Assembly: GCF_003255815.1 (NCBI RefSeq)
Contig: NC_037673.1
Span: 89,545,459 to 89,609,458, forward strand
Direction: 5' to 3'
DNA length: 64,000 nucleotides
Source: Theropithecus gelada
Taxonomy: Eukaryota; Chordata; Mammalia; Primates; Cercopithecidae
The notes beneath the pieces were generated by a model, which saw only the letters and a list, made by a program, of their open reading frames with translations, was not told the origin of the DNA and made no database searches. Both the position numbers and the translations under genes were made by a program. Shown piece by piece: positions 41,088 to 54,481 of this stretch. Position 1 is the first letter of the stretch; every line of letters begins with the position of its first letter.

Positions 41088-44000
41088 TCATTTCCCACCT
41101 ATGAGTGAGAACATGCGGTATTTGGTTTTCTGTCCTTGTGATAGTTTGCTGAGAATGGTGGTTTCCAGCATGTCCCTGCAAAGGACATGAACTCATCCTT
41201 TTTTATGGCTGCATAGTATTCCATGGTGTATATGTGCCACATTTTTTAAATCCATTTTTTAAATCACTGATGGACATTTGGGTTGGTTCCAAGTCTTTAC
41301 TGTTGTGAATAGTGCCGCAATAAACATACGTGTGCATGTGTCTTTATAGCTGCATGATTTATAATCCTTTGGGTATATACCCAGTAATGGGATTGCTGGG
41401 TCAAATGGTATTTCTAGTTCTAGATCCTTGAGGAATCGCCACAATGTCTTCCACAATGGTTGAACTAATTTACACTCCCACGAAAAGTGTAAAAGCATTC
41501 CTATTTCTCCACATCCTCTCCAGCATCTGTTGTTTCCTGACTTTTTAATTATTGCCATTCTGACTGGCATGAGATAGTATCTCATTGCGGTTTTGATTTG
41601 CATTTCTCTGGTGACCAGTGATGGTGAGCATTTTTTCATGTGTTTGTTGGCTGCATAAATGTCTTATTTTGAGAAGTGTCTGTTCCTAAGTCTTTGCCCA
41701 CTTTTTGATGGGGTCATTTGTTTTTTTCTTGTAAATTTGTTTAAGTTCTTTGTAGATTCTGAACATTAGCCCTTTGTCAGATGGGTAGATTGCAAAAATT
41801 TTCTCCCATTCTGTAGGTTGCCTGTTCATTCTGATGGTACTTTCTTTTGCTGTGCAGAAGCTCTTTAGTTTAATTAGATCCCATTTGTCTATTTTGGCTT
41901 TTGTTGCCATTGCTTTTGGTGTTTTAGTCATGAAGTCCTTGCCTATGCTTATGTCCTGAATGGTACTGCCTAGGTTTTCTTCTAGGATTTTTATGGTTTT
42001 TGGTCTAACATTTAAGTTTCTAATCCATCTTGAATTAATTTTTGTATAAGGTGTAAGGAAGGGAACCAGTTCAGTTTTCTACATACGGCTAGCCAATTTT
42101 CCCAGCACCATTTATTAAATAGGGAATCCTTTCCCGATTTCTTGTTTTTGTCAGGTTTGTCAAAGATTAGATGATTTCTGGATGTGTGGTGTTATTTCTG
42201 AGGCCTCTGTTCTGTTTCATTGGTCTGTATATCTGTTTTGGTACCAGTACCATGCTGTTTTGGTTACTGTAGCCTTATAGTATAGTTTGAACTCCAGTAG
42301 CATGATGCATCCAGCTTTGTTCTTTTTGCTTAGGATTCACTTAGCAATGCAGGCTCTTTTTTGGTTCCATATGAAATTTGAACTAGTTTTTTCCAATTCT
42401 GTGAAGAAAGTCATTGGTAGCTTGATGGGGATGGCCTTGAATCTATAAATTACCTTGGGCAGTATGGCCATTTTCATGATATTAATTGTTCCTATCCATG
42501 AGCATGGAATGTTCTTCCATTTGTTTGTGTCCTCTTTTATTTCGTTGAGCAGTGGTTTGTAGTTCTCCTTGAAGAGGTCCTTCACATTCCTTGTAAGTTA
42601 TATTCCCAGGTATTTTATTCTCTTTGTAGCAACTGTGAATGGGAGTTCACTCATGATTTGGCTCTCTATCTGTTACTGATGTATAGGAATGCTTATGATT
42701 TTTGCACATTGATTTTGTATACTGAGACTTTGCTGAAGTTGCTTATCAGCTTAAGAAGATTTTGGGTTGAGACAATGGAGTTTTCTAAATATACAATCAT
42801 GTCATCAGCAAACAGGGAAAATTTGACTTCCTCTTTTCCTAATTTAATACCCTTTATTTCTTTCTCTTGCCTGATTGCCCTGACCAGAACTTCCAACACT
42901 ATGTTGAATAGGAGTGGTGAGAGAGGGCATCCCTGTCTTGTGCCAGTTTTCAAAGGGAATGCTTCCAGTTTTTGCCCATCCAGTATGATATTGCCTGTGG
43001 GTTTGTCATAAACAGCTCTTATTATTTTGAGATATGTTCCATCAATACCTATTATATTAAGTGTTTTCAGCATGAAGTGCTGTTGAATTTTGTCAAAGGC
43101 CCTTTCTGCATCTATTGAGAGAAACATGCTTTTGTCATTGGTTTTGTTTATGTGATGGATTACATTTATTGATTTGCATATGTTGAACCAGTCTTGCATC
43201 CCTGAGATGAAGCCAACTTGATCACGGTGGATAAGCTTTTTGATGTGATTCTGGATTTGGTTTGCCAGTATTAATTATTGAGGATTTTTGCATGGACGTT
43301 CATCAGTGATATCGGTCTAAAATTCTTTTTTTGTTGTGTCTCTGCCAGGCTTTGGATGATGTTGGCCTCATAAAATGAGTTAGGGATGATTCCCTCTTTC
43401 TCTATTGATTGGAATAGTTTCAGAAGGAATGGTACCAGCTCCTCTTTGTACCTGTTGTAGAATTTGGCTGTGAATCCATCTGGTCCTGGACTTTTTTGGT
43501 TGGTAGGCTATTATTGCCTCAATTTCAGAGCCTATTATTGGCCTATTCAGAGATTCAACTTTTTTCTGGTTTAGTCTTAGGAGGGTGTGTGTGTGTCCAG
43601 GAATTTATCCATTTCTTCTAGATTTTCTAGTTTATTTGTGTAGAGGTGTTTATAGTATTCTCTGATGGTAGTTTGTATTTCTGTGGGATCGGTGATGATA
43701 TCTTCTTTATCAATTTTTATTGCGTCTATTTGATTCTTCTCTCTTTTCTTCTTTATTGTAGTCTTGCAAGCAGTGTATCAATTTTGTTGATCCTTTCAAA
43801 ACAGCTCCTGGATTCATTGATTTTTTTGAAGGGTTTTTTTGTGTCTCTATCTCTTTCAGTTCTGCTCTGATCTTAGTTATTTCTTGCCTTCTGCTAGCTT
43901 TTGAATTTGTTTGCTCTTGCTTCTCTAGTTCTTTTAATTGTGATGTTCGGGTGTTGATTTTAGATCTTTCCTGCTTTCTCTTGTGGGTATTTAGTGCTAT

Positions 44001-44913
44001 AAATTTCCCTCTACACACTGCTTTCAGTGTGTCCCAGAGATTCTGGTACGTTGTGTCTTTGTTCTCATTGGTTTCAAAGAACATCTTTATTTCTGCCTTA
44101 ATTTCGTTATTTACCTAGTGGTCATTCAGGAGCAGGTTGTTCATTTTCCATGTAGTTGTGCAGTTTTTAGTGAGTTTCTTAATCCTGAGTTTTAATTTGA
44201 TTGCACTGTAGTCTGAGAGACAGTCTGTTGTGATTTCTGTTCTTGTACATTTGCTGAGGAGTGCTCTACTTCCAACTATGTGGTCAATTTTAGAATAAGT
44301 GTGATGTGGTGCTGAGAAGAATGTATATTCTGTTGATTTGGGGTGGAGAGTTCTGTAGATGTCTGTTAGGTCTGCTTGGTGCAGAGCTGAGTTCAGGTCC
44401 TGGTTATCCTTGTTAACCTTCTGTCTCATTGATCTGTCTAATATTGACAGTGTGGTGTTAAAGTATCCCATTATTATTGTGTGGGAGTCTAAGTCTCTTT
44501 GTAGATCTCTAAGGACTTGTTTTATAAATATGGGTACTCCTGTATTAGATGCATATATATTTAGGATAGTTAGCTCTTCCTGTTGAATTGATCCCTTTAC
44601 CATTATATAATAACCTTCTTTGTCTCTTTTGAACTTTGTTGGTTAAAAGTCTGTTTTATCAGAGACTAGGATTGAAACCCCTGCTTTTTTGGGTTTTTTT
44701 GTTTGTTTGTTTGTTTGTTTTGGCTTGGTAGATCTTCCTCCATCCCTTTATTTTGAGCCTATGTGTGTCTCTGTACATGAGATGGGTCTCCTTAATACAG
44801 CACACTGATGGGTCTTGAGTCTATCCAATTTGCCAGTCTATGTCTTTTAATTGGACATTCAGTCCATTTACATTTAAGGTTAATATTGTTATGTGTGAAT
44901 TTGATCATGTCAT
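41088..44913 (-). pseudogene. L1PA ORF2, nearly full length but broken
   Basis: ORF2p is the L1 endonuclease/reverse transcriptase. The ATG lies at 44911-44913 and the normal TGA at 41088-41090. The 3826-bp span is close to the usual ORF2 length. The third codon is a TGA stop (GGA in typical copies). Further stops or frameshifts split the rest into blocks: endonuclease (44115-44603, with the SKIDHIVGS motif), linker (43710-44084), RT (42693-43199, with AFDKIQQ, QGCPLSPLL and the FADDM catalytic motif), and post-RT and C-terminal segments (42337-42585, 41686-41931, 41259-41639). A (GTTT)n tract is present at about 44690-44719. Confidence 0.92.
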
Positions 44914-44975
44914 TTGATGTTAGCTGGTTATTTTGCCCATTAATTGATGCAGTTTCTTCCTAGCATCGAAGGTCT

Positions 44976-45995
44976 TTGCAATTTGGCATGTTTTTGCAGT
45001 GGCTGGTACCAGTTGTTCCTTTCCATGTTTAGTGCTTCCTTCAGGAGCTCTTGTAAGGCAGGCCTGGTGGTGACAGAATCTCTCAGTATTTGCTTGTCTG
45101 TAAAGAAATTTATTTCTCCTTCACTTATGAAGCTTAGTTTGGCTGGATATGAAATTCTGAGTTGACAAGTCTTTAAGCATGTTGAATATTGGTCCCCACT
45201 CTCTTCTGTCTTGCAGGGTTTCTGCCAAGAGATCTGCTGTTAGTCTGATGGGCTTCCCTTGTGGGTAACCTGACCTATCTCTCTGGCTGCCCTTAACATT
45301 ATTTCCTTCATTTCAACCTTGGTGAATCTGACAATTATGTGTCTTGGAGTTGCTCCTCTCGAGGAGCATCTTTGTGGTGTTCTGTTTATTTCCTGAATTT
45401 AAATGTTGGCCTGCCTTGCTAGGTTGGGGAAATTCTCCTGGATAATATCCTGCAGAGTGTTTTCCAACTTGGTTCCATTCTCCCTGTCACTTTCAGGTAC
45501 ACCAATCAAACGTAGATTTGGTCTTTTCACATAGTCCCATATTTCTTGGAGGCTTTGTTCATTTCTTTTTAGTCTCTTTCCTCTAAACTTCTCTGCTCAC
45601 TTTATTTCATTAATTTGATCTTCAATCACTGATACGTTTTCTTGCACTTGATTGAATTAGCTATTGAAACTTGTACATGTGTCACGAAGTTCTTGTACCA
45701 TGGGTTTCAGCTCCAAAAGGTCATTTAAGGTCTTCTCTACACTGTTTATTCTAGCTAGCCATTCGTCTAATCTTTTTTCAAGGTTTTTAGCTTCCTTGCG
45801 ATGGGTTTGAACATGCTCCTTTAGCTCGGAGAAGTTTGTTATTACCAACCTTCTGAAGCCTACTTCTGTCAACTCGTCGAAGTCATTATTCATTCAGCTT
45901 TGTTCTGTTGCTGGCAAGGAGCTGCGATCCTTTGGAGGAGAAGAGGTGCTCTGGTTTTTAGAATTTCCAACTTTTCTGCTCTTGTTTTTCCCCAT
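44976..45995 (-). pseudogene. L1PA ORF1, broken
   Basis: ORF1p is the L1 RNA-binding trimer protein. The ATG lies at 45993-45995 (MGKNKSRKVG). A stop (TGA for the usual TGG) falls near codon 35, just before the frame that restarts MNNDFDELTEVGF (45657-45893), which covers the coiled coil (EAKNLEKRLDEWLARINSVE). RNA-recognition-motif and C-terminal parts follow in broken frames. The normal stop is changed to CAA at 44976-44978. Length, ~1020 bp, is normal. Confidence 0.9.
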
Positions 45996-47010
45996 CTGTG
46001 TGGTTTTATCTACCGTTGGTCTTTGATGTTGGTGACCTACAGAAGGGGTTTTGGTGTGGATGTCCTTTTTGTTGATGCTGATACTATTCCTTTCTGTTTG
46101 TTAGTTTTTCTTCTAACAGTCGGGTCCCTCAGCTGCAGGTCTGTTGGAGGTCCACTTCAGACCCTGTTTGACTGGATATCACCAGCGGAGGCTGTAGAAC
46201 AGCAAACATTGCAGAACAGTAAATATTGCTGCCTGCTCCTTCCTTTGGAAGCTTTGACCCAGAGGGGCACCCGCCTGTATGAGGTGTGTGTCAGCACCTC
46301 CCTGGGAGGTATCTCCCAGTTAGGCTACATGGGGGTCAGAGACCCACTTGAGGAGGCAGTCTGTCTGTTCTCAGAGCTCAAATGCGATGCTAGGAGAACC
46401 ACTGCCCTTTTCAGAGCTGTCAGATGGGGACATTTAAGTCTGCAGAATTTTCTGCTGCTTTTTGTTCAGTTATGCTCCACCCAGAGGTGGAGTCTATAAA
46501 GGCAGGAGGCCTTGCTGAGCTGCACTGGCCTCTGCCCAGTTCAAGATTCCAGGCCACTTTGTTTATCTACTTAAGCCTCAGCAATGGCGGATGCCCCTCC
46601 CCACTCCAGACTGCTGCCTCACAGGTCTATCTCACACTGCGGCGCTAGCAGTGAGCAAGGCTCTGTGGGCGTGGGACCCACCGAACCAGGCACCGGATAG
46701 AATCTCCTGGTCTGCTGGTTGCTAAGACCATTGGAAAAGCACAGTATTTGGGTGGAAGTGTCCCATTTACAGTATGTCATGGCTTCTCTTGGCTAGGAAA
46801 GGGAAATCCCCTGACCCCTTGCACTTCCTGAGTGAGGCAATGCACCACCCTGCTTTGGCCCACCCTCCATGAGCTGCACCCACTGTCCAACCTGTCCCAG
46901 TGAGATGAACCAGGTACCTTATTTGGAAATGCAGAAATCACCCCCGCCTTCTGTGTCAGTCACGCTGGGAGCTTCAGACGAGAGCAGTTCCTATTTGGCC
47001 ATCTTGAAAC
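45996..47010 (-). promoter_or_regulatory. L1PA 5'UTR (internal promoter)
   Basis: Roughly 1 kb of CpG-containing 5'UTR at the 5' end of the L1PA. The YY1-type core AAGATGGCC is intact at 46998-47007 (minus strand). In L1PA elements this region drives sense transcription and also an antisense promoter that would point to higher coordinates on the plus strand here. Activity in this copy is unknown. Confidence 0.8.
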
Positions 47011-47026
47011 CATGAATAATTTCTTT

Positions 47027-50000
47027 AGCAGTGATTTCTGAGGTTTAAGTGCACCCATCACCCAAACAGTGTACACTGTACCCAACGTGTAGTCTTTTAT
47101 CCCTCACCCCCTGCGCACCCTTTTCCCTGAGCCCCCAAAGTCCATTGTATGATTCTTATGCCTTTGTGTCCTCATAGCTTAGCTCCCACTTATGAATGAG
47201 AAGATCGATGTTTGTTTTTCCATTCCTTACGTCACTTAGAATAATCATCTCCAGTTCCATCCAGGTTGCTGTAAATGCCTTTATTTCATTCCTTTTTATG
47301 GCTGAGTAGTATTTCATGGCATATATATACCACATTTTCTTTATCTTCTTGTTGATTGGTGGGCATTTGGGCTGGTTTTATATTTTTGCAATTGTGAATT
47401 GTGTTGATATAAACATGCATGTCCAAGCACATTTTTCATAGAATGACTTCTTTTCTTCTGGGTAAACACCCAGGAGTAGGATTGCTGTATCAAATGGTAG
47501 ATCTACTTTTAGTTCTTTAAGGAATCTCCACACTGTTTTCCATAGTGGCTGTACTAGTTTACATTCCTATCAACAGTGTAAAAGTGTTCCCTTTCACCAC
47601 ATCCACTCCAACGTTTATTATGATTTGATTTTTTGATTATGGTCATTCTTGCAGGAGTAAAGTGGTATCGCATTGTGGTTTTGATTTGCATTTCCCTGAT
47701 CATTAGTGATGTTGAGCTTTTTAATATATGTTTGTTGGCCATTTGTATATCTTCTTTTGAGAATCGTCTATTCATGTCCTCAGCCCACTTTTTGATGGGA
47801 TTGTTTGTTTTGTTCTTGCTGATTTGTTTGAGTTATTTGTCGATTCTGGATATTAGTCCTTTGTCAGACATATAGATTGCAAAGATTTTCTCCTGCTCTG
47901 TGGGTTCTCTGTTTGCACTGCTGATTATTTCTTTTGCTGTGTAGAAGCTTTTTCATTTAATTAAATCCCATCCATTTATCTTTGTTTTTGTTGTTGCATT
48001 TGCTTTTGCGTTCTTGGTCATGAAGTCTTTGCCTAAGCCAATCTCTAGAAGGGTTTTTCTGATGTTATCTTCTAGAATTTTTATGGTTTCTGGTCTTAGA
48101 TTTAAGTCTCTGATCCACCTTGAGTTGATTTTTGTATAAGGTGAGAGGTGAGGATCCAGTTTCTTTCTTCTACATGTGGCTTGCCAATTATCTCAGCACC
48201 ATTTGTTGAATAGGATGTCCTTTCCCCACTTTATGTTTTTGTTTGCTTTGTCAAAAATCAGTTGGCTCTAAGTATTCGGCTTTATTTCTGGTTTCTCTAT
48301 TTTGTTCTATTGGTCCATGTGCCTATTTGTATACCAGTACCATGCTGTTTTGGTGACTACACCCTTATAGTATAGTTTGAAGTCAGGTAATGTGATGACT
48401 CCAAATTTGTTCTTTTTGCTTAGTCTCGCTTTGGCTATGCAGGCTCTTTTTGGTTCCATATGAATTTTAGGATTTTTTTTTTTCTGGTTCTGTGAAGAAT
48501 GATGGTGGTATTTTGATGGGAATTGCACTGAATTTGTAGATTGCTTTTGGCAGTATGGTCATTTTTACAATATTGACTCTACTCATCCATAAGCATGGGA
48601 TGTGTTTCCATTCGTATGTGTTGTCTCTGATTTATTTCAGCAGTGTTTTGTAGTTTTCCTTGTGGAGGTCTTTCACATTCTTGGTTAGGTATATTCCTAA
48701 GTATTTTGGTTTTTTTGCAGCTGTTGTAAAAGAAGTTGAGCTCTTGTTTTGATTCTCAGCTTGGTTGCTGTTAGGGTATAGCAGAGTTACTGATTTGTGT
48801 ACATTAATTTTGTATCTGGAAATTTTGTTGAATTCATTTACCAGTTCTAGTAGCTTTTTGGATGAGTCTTTAGGGTTTTCTAGTTATACAATCATGTCAT
48901 CAGCAAACAGCAACAGTTTGACTTCCTTTTTACCGATTTGGATGCCCAGTATTTCTTTTTCTTGTCTGATTGCTCTGGCTAGGACTTCCAGTGCTATATT
49001 GAATAGAAGTAGTGAAAGAGGGCATCCTTGTCTTGTTCGAATTCTCGGGGGAATGCTTTCAGCTTTTCCACATTCAGTATAATGTTGGCTGCATGTTTGT
49101 CATAGATACCTTTTATTACCTTAGGGTATGTCCCTTCTATGTTGATTTTGCTAAGGGTTTTATCATAAAGGGATGCTGGATTTTGTCAAATGCTTTTTCT
49201 GCATCTATTGAGATGATCATGTGATTTTTGTTTTAAATTCTGTTTATGCGATGTATCACATTTATTGACTTGTGTATGTTAAACTAACCCTACATCCCTG
49301 GTATGAAACCCACTTGATCATGGTAGATTATCTTTTTAATTTGCTGTTGGATTTGGTTAGCTAGTATTTTGCTGAGGATTTTTGCATCTATGTTCATCAG
49401 GGATATTGGTCTGTACTTTTCTTTCTTTCTTTTTTTTTGTTATGTTCTTTCCTGGTTTTGGTATTAGGGCAATACTGACTTCATAGAATCATTTAAGGAA
49501 GATTCCCTCTTTCTCTATCTTATGGAATAGTGTCAATAAGATTGGTACCAATTCTTTTTTGAATATCTGATAGAATTCAGCTGTAACTCCATCTGGTCCT
49601 GGACATTTTTTTGTTGTTGTTGGCAGATTTTTTATTACCATTTCAATCTCACTGCTTGTTGTTGGTATGTTCAGTTTCTATTTCTTCCTGATTTAATCTA
49701 GGAGGGATGTATATTTCCAGGAATTTATCCATCTCCTCTAGGTTTTCTACTTTATGCACGTAAAGGTGTTCATAGTATCCTTGAATGATCTTTTATATTT
49801 CTGTGGGTATTGGTTGTAATGTCTCCCATTTCATTTCTAATTGACTTTATTTGGATCTTTTTGCTTCTTTTCTTGGTTAATCTGACTAATGGTCTACCAA
49901 TTTTATTTATCTTTTCAAAGGGCCAGCTTTTTCTTTCATTTATCTATTGTATCTTTTTTTATTTGTTTCAATTTCATTTAGTTGTGCTCTGATCTTTGTT

Positions 50001-51004
50001 ATTTCTTTTCTTCTTCTGGGTTTGACTTGGGTTTGTTCTTGTTCCTCTGTTTCCTTGAGGTGTAACCTTAGATTGTCTATTTGTGCTCTTTCAGACTTCT
50101 TGATGTAGGCATTTAATGCTATGAACTTTCCTCTTAACACCACTTTTGATGTATCCCAGAGGTTTTGATAGGTTGTGTCACTATTATTGTTCAGCTCAAG
50201 GAACTTTATAATTTCTATCTTGATATCATTGTTGACCTGATGATCATTCAGGAGCAGGTTATTTAATTTCTATGTATTTGCATGGTTTTGAAGGTTTCTT
50301 TTGGAGTTGATTTTCAATTTTATTCCACTGTGGTCTGAGAAAGTACTTGATGTAACTTCTATTTTCTTAAATTTGTTGAGACTTGTTTTGTGGCCTATCA
50401 TATGGTCTATTTTAGAGAATGTTCCATGTGCCAATGAATAGAATGTATATTCTGCAGTTGCTGGGTAGAATGTTCTGTAAATATCTGTTAAGTCCATTTG
50501 TTCTAGGATATAGTTTAAGCCCATTGTTTCTTTGTTGACTTTCTGTCCTGAGGACCTGTCTAGTGCTCTCAGTAGAGTACTAAGTCCCCCTCTATTATTG
50601 TGTTGCTGTCTATCTAATTTCTTAGGTCTAGTGGTAATTGTTTTATAAAGTTGGGAGCTCCAGTGTTAAGCATATATATATTTAGGATTGTGATAATTTC
50701 CTGTTGGACTAGTCCTTTTATCATTATATAATGTCCCTGTGACTTTTTTTTTTTTTAACTCCTTTTACTTTAAAGTTTGTTTTTTTCTGATATAAGAATA
50801 GCTACTCCTGCTCTCTTTTGGTGTCAATTTGCATGGAATATCTTTTTCACCTCTTTACATTAAGTTTATGTTAGTCTTTATGTGTCTGGTGAGTCTTTTG
50901 AAGACACCAGATACTTGGTGTGTGAGTTCTTATCCATTCTTCCATTTGGTATCTTTTAAGTGGAGCACTTAGGCCATTTACATTTAATGTTAGTATTGAG
51001 ATGC
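47027..51004 (-). mobile_element. L1MA/L1PB-like L1, main part (right of the L1PA insertion)
   Basis: The interrupted L1 resumes at 47027 with AGCAGTGATTTCTGAGGTTT and continues through the 3'UTR, the ORF2 stop (TAA at 47179-47181) and nearly all of ORF2 up to the N-terminal block TACATTTAATGTTAGTATTG at about 50978-50997. ORF2 spans ~3.8 kb but is broken into short frames (47554-47775, 48307-48528, 49940-50143, 50270-50524). It seems 5' truncated at ORF2. It is older than the L1PA inside it. Confidence 0.9.
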
Positions 51005-51157
51005 AAGGTACTATTCTATTCATTGTGCTATTATAACTGATGTGGAATATACTGGTTTTATAGTTTTCTATTAAAATTCAAGCACTTTCTGGCATCACAT
51101 TAGGAATGTTTGTCAGTGGTGGGTCCATGTACATGTTCCTTTGAATTGTGGTAGAAA

Positions 51158-51321
51158 CATGCAGCATAATATTTACCAACTTAACCATTTTTATACATTT
51201 ATAATATTAAATGTATTTGTTTAGATACAACTGTTCAGTCATATACATTACGGGAGTATATATATTACTTTTTTCACTGTCAAGTTTTCGAACATTATTT
51301 TTACTTAAATTCTGCAACAAG
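51158..51321 (-). mobile_element. Outer old L1M, 3'UTR left piece
   Basis: GTAGAAACATGCAGCATAAT and CAACTTAACCATTTTTATAC match an old antisense L1M 3' end. The sequence resumes at about 58755, implying that 51322-58754 was inserted into it. Confidence 0.6.
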
Positions 51322-52135
51322 TGTTTTTTATTTTAATTTAATATTTATAAATACTATTTTACATACTCATGAGGTACAAGTGATATTTTGTTAAATGCAT
51401 AGAACATGTAAGGATCAAGTCAGGGTATTTGGAGTTTCCATCACCTTGAGTATTCCTAATTTCTATGTGTTAGAAACAATTCATATCCTCTCTTCTAGCT
51501 GTTTTAAAGTATACAACACACTATTCCTAACTATAGTCACCTTACTGTACTATCCAACTTTAGAACGTATACCTTCTACCTAACTGTATGTAAGGATTCA
51601 CCAACTTCTCTTCATTCCCTCTTCCCACCCACATACCCTTCCTAGTCTCTGTTATCTATCACTCTACTCTCTACCTCCATAATATCAACTTTTTGTGCTC
51701 CTACATATGAATGAGAACATGCAATATTTGTCTTTCTGTGCCTATCTTCCAGTTCTAACCAAGTTGATGCAATTGACAAGATTTCATTCTTTTTTATGGC
51801 CAAATAGTATTCCATTGTGTATATACAACATATTTTCTTATGGTCAAATAGTATTCCATTGTGTATATATATCACATTTAATCTATTCATCCATTGGTGG
51901 AAACTTAGATAATTCCATATATTTGCTATTATAAATATTGGTGTAATAAACATACAATGCAGGTATCCTCTAGATATACTGATTTCATTTCCTTTGGATA
52001 AGTACCCAGTAGTGAGACTGCTGGATCATAAAGCAGTTCCATTTTTAGGATTTTGAGAAAGCTCCATATTATTTTCCATAGAGGTTGTACTAATTTACAT
52101 TCTCACCAGCAGTGTATAAGAGTTCTCTTTTCACA
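51322..52135 (-). mobile_element. L1M (middle layer), 3' part
   Basis: Antisense L1 3'UTR and ORF2 C-terminus: CATACTCATGAGGTACAAGT, ATATGAATGAGAACATGCAA, TCATCCATTGGTGGAAACTT. A block beginning TATGGCCAAATAGTATTCCA (51795) is duplicated at 51839 (TATGGTCAAATAGTATTCCA), a ~44-bp tandem duplication. It is cut at 52135 by an opposite-strand L1 and resumes at 57961. Confidence 0.85.
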
Positions 52136-52394
52136 GGAACCATGTGTTACCAGTCTTGGGGTGCTCCCTAAAGCAGATACAACCTAGATGACAACACCCA
52201 AGTCCTTTCAAAAGTCTGGAAAGCTTTCCAAGAAAGACATGTTCAAACAAGCCCAGACAGTGAAGACTACAATAAATACCTAGCTCTTCAATGCCCAGAC
52301 ATGAAAGAACATCTACTAGCATTAACAACATCCAGGAAAACATGACCTCACCAAATGAACCAAGTAAGGCACCAGGGACCAATCCTGGAGAAAG

Positions 52395-53243
52395 AGATAT
52401 GTGACCTTTCAGACAGAGAATTCAAAATAGCCATGTTGAGGACCCTCAAAGAAATTCAAGATAGCACAGAGCAGCAATTCTGAATTCTATGAGATAAATT
52501 TAACAAAGAGATTGAAATAATGCAAAAGAATCAAGCAGAAAATCTGGAGCCAAAAAATCCAATTAGCACACTTAAGAATTCCTTTAATAGCAGAACTGAT
52601 CAACCAGAAGAAAGAATTAGTGAACTTGAAGACAGGCCATTTGAAAAGACACAGTCAAAGCAGACAAAGGTAAAAAGAATGAAAAACAACAAAGCACACC
52701 TTATAGGATCTAGAAAATAATCTCAAAGGGGCAAATCTAAGAGTTATTAGCCTTGAAGAGGAGGTAGAGAAAGAGATAGGGAAGGAAAGTTTGTTGAAAG
52801 AGATAACAGAGAACTTCCCAAACCTAGAGAAAGATATCAATATCCAAGTAGAAAAAGGCTATAGAATACCAAGCAGATTTAATCCAAAGAAGACTACCTC
52901 AAAGCATTTAATAATCAGACTTCCAAAGGTCAAGCATAAATAAACGATCCTAAAAGCAGCAAGAGAAAAGAAACAAATAACCTAAAATGGAGTTCCAAAA
53001 TGTCTGGCAGCAGAGTTTTCCGTGGAAACCTTACAGGCCAGGAGAGAGTGGCATGACATATTTAACATGTTGAAGGAAAAAAACTTTTACCTTAGAATAG
53101 TGTATCTGGCAAAAATATCCTTCAAACATGAAGGAGATATAAGGACTTTCCCAGAAAAAACGAAAACTAAGGAATTTCATCAACACCAGACCTGTCCTAC
53201 AGGAAATGCTAAAGGGAGTACTTCAGTCAAAAAGAAAAGGTAA
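52395..53243 (+). pseudogene. L1MB-like ORF1 remnant
   Basis: Coiled-coil-type block (52520-52720: AERISEL-like EERISELEDRPFEK), then an RNA-binding block (GAGAACTTCCCAAACCTAGA, TTAATAATCAGACTTCCAAA) and a terminal block (53022-53243). Multiple stops. Confidence 0.75.
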
Positions 53244-54481
53244 TTAATGAGCAATATGAAATTACCTGAATATACAAAACTCACTCACTGGTAATAGTAA
53301 GTACACAGAAAAACACGGAATATTGTAACACTGTAGCTGTGGTGTATAAATAATAACTCTTATCCTAAGTAGAAAGGCTAAACAATGAACCAATCAAAAA
53401 TAGTAACTACATTAACTTTTCAAGACATAAGCAATACAAGAAGATATAAATAGAAATAAGAAAAAGTTAAAAAGCAGAGGGATGAAGTTAAGGCAAAGAG
53501 TTCTTATTAGAGTTCTTCTTGTTTTTTTGTTTATGCAAACAGTGTTAAGTTGTTATCAGATTAAAACAATGGGTTATAAGACAGTATTTGTAAGCCTCAT
53601 GGTAATCTTAAACCAAAAAACATACAATGGACACACACAAAATAAAAACCACAAACTATACAATATTACCAGAGAAAGTCACCTTCACTAAAATAAGACA
53701 GGAAGGAAAGAAAGAAAGAAGAGAAGACCACAAGACAACAAAACAAATAACAAAAAGGCAGGAGTAAGTCTCTACTTATCAATAATAACATTGAATGTAA
53801 ATGGACTAAAGTCTCAATCAAAAGACATAGAGTGGGTGAATGGATGAAAAAACAAGACTCATTAATCTGTTGCCTATAAGAAATACACATCACTTATAAA
53901 GACATACATAGACTGAAAATAAAGGGAGGGAAAAAGATATTCCATGCAAATGGAAACCAAAAAAGAGCAGGAGTAGCTATACTTATATTAAACAAAATAC
54001 ATTTCAAGACAAAAACTATAAGAAGAGTCGAAGAAAGTCACTATATAATGATAAAGAGATCAATTCAGTAAGAGGATATAATAGTTTTAAATATACAGGC
54101 ACCTGATACTGGAGCACCCAGGTACATAAAGCAAATATTTTTAGAGCTAAAGAGAGAGCTAGGCCTCAATACAGTAAGAGCTGAAAACTTCAACAACTCA
54201 TTTTCAGCACTGGACAGATTTTCCAGACAGAAAATCAACAAAGAAACATTGAATTTAATGTGCACTACAGACCAAATGAACCTAATAGCTATTATAAAAT
54301 ATTTTATCCAGTGGCCACAGATTACACATTGTTTTCCTCACCACATGGATCATTCTCAAGGATAGACCGTATGTTAGATTTCAGACAAAACAAGTTTAAA
54401 ACATTCAAATAAATTGAAATAATATTAAGCATCTTATCTGACTACAATGGAATAAAACTAGAAATTAATAAGTGGAATTTT

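Larger units (their letters stand above)
40879..47010 (-). mobile_element. Near full-length L1PA, 6.1 kb, antisense
   Basis: This 6.13-kb L1 runs from a 3' end at 40879 to a 5' end at 47010, where the reverse strand reads CAAGATGGCCAAATAGGAAC, the L1PA 5' start with its YY1-type core. It contains a ~1.0-kb 5'UTR, ORF1 and ORF2. Target duplications CATGAATAAGTTCTTT (40863-40878) and CATGAATAATTTCTTT (47011-47026) match at 15 of 16 positions and are part of an older L1 3'UTR. The A-tail is short and decayed. It is 5' complete or within about 12 bp of it. Both proteins carry inactivating changes, so the element is fixed and immobile. Divergence suggests a middle-aged L1PA subfamily. Confidence 0.96.

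Noticed and set aside
45900..46499. 199-codon plus-strand frame
   Set aside because: It is antisense to the L1PA ORF1 start and 5'UTR; stop-poor antisense sequence, not a gene.
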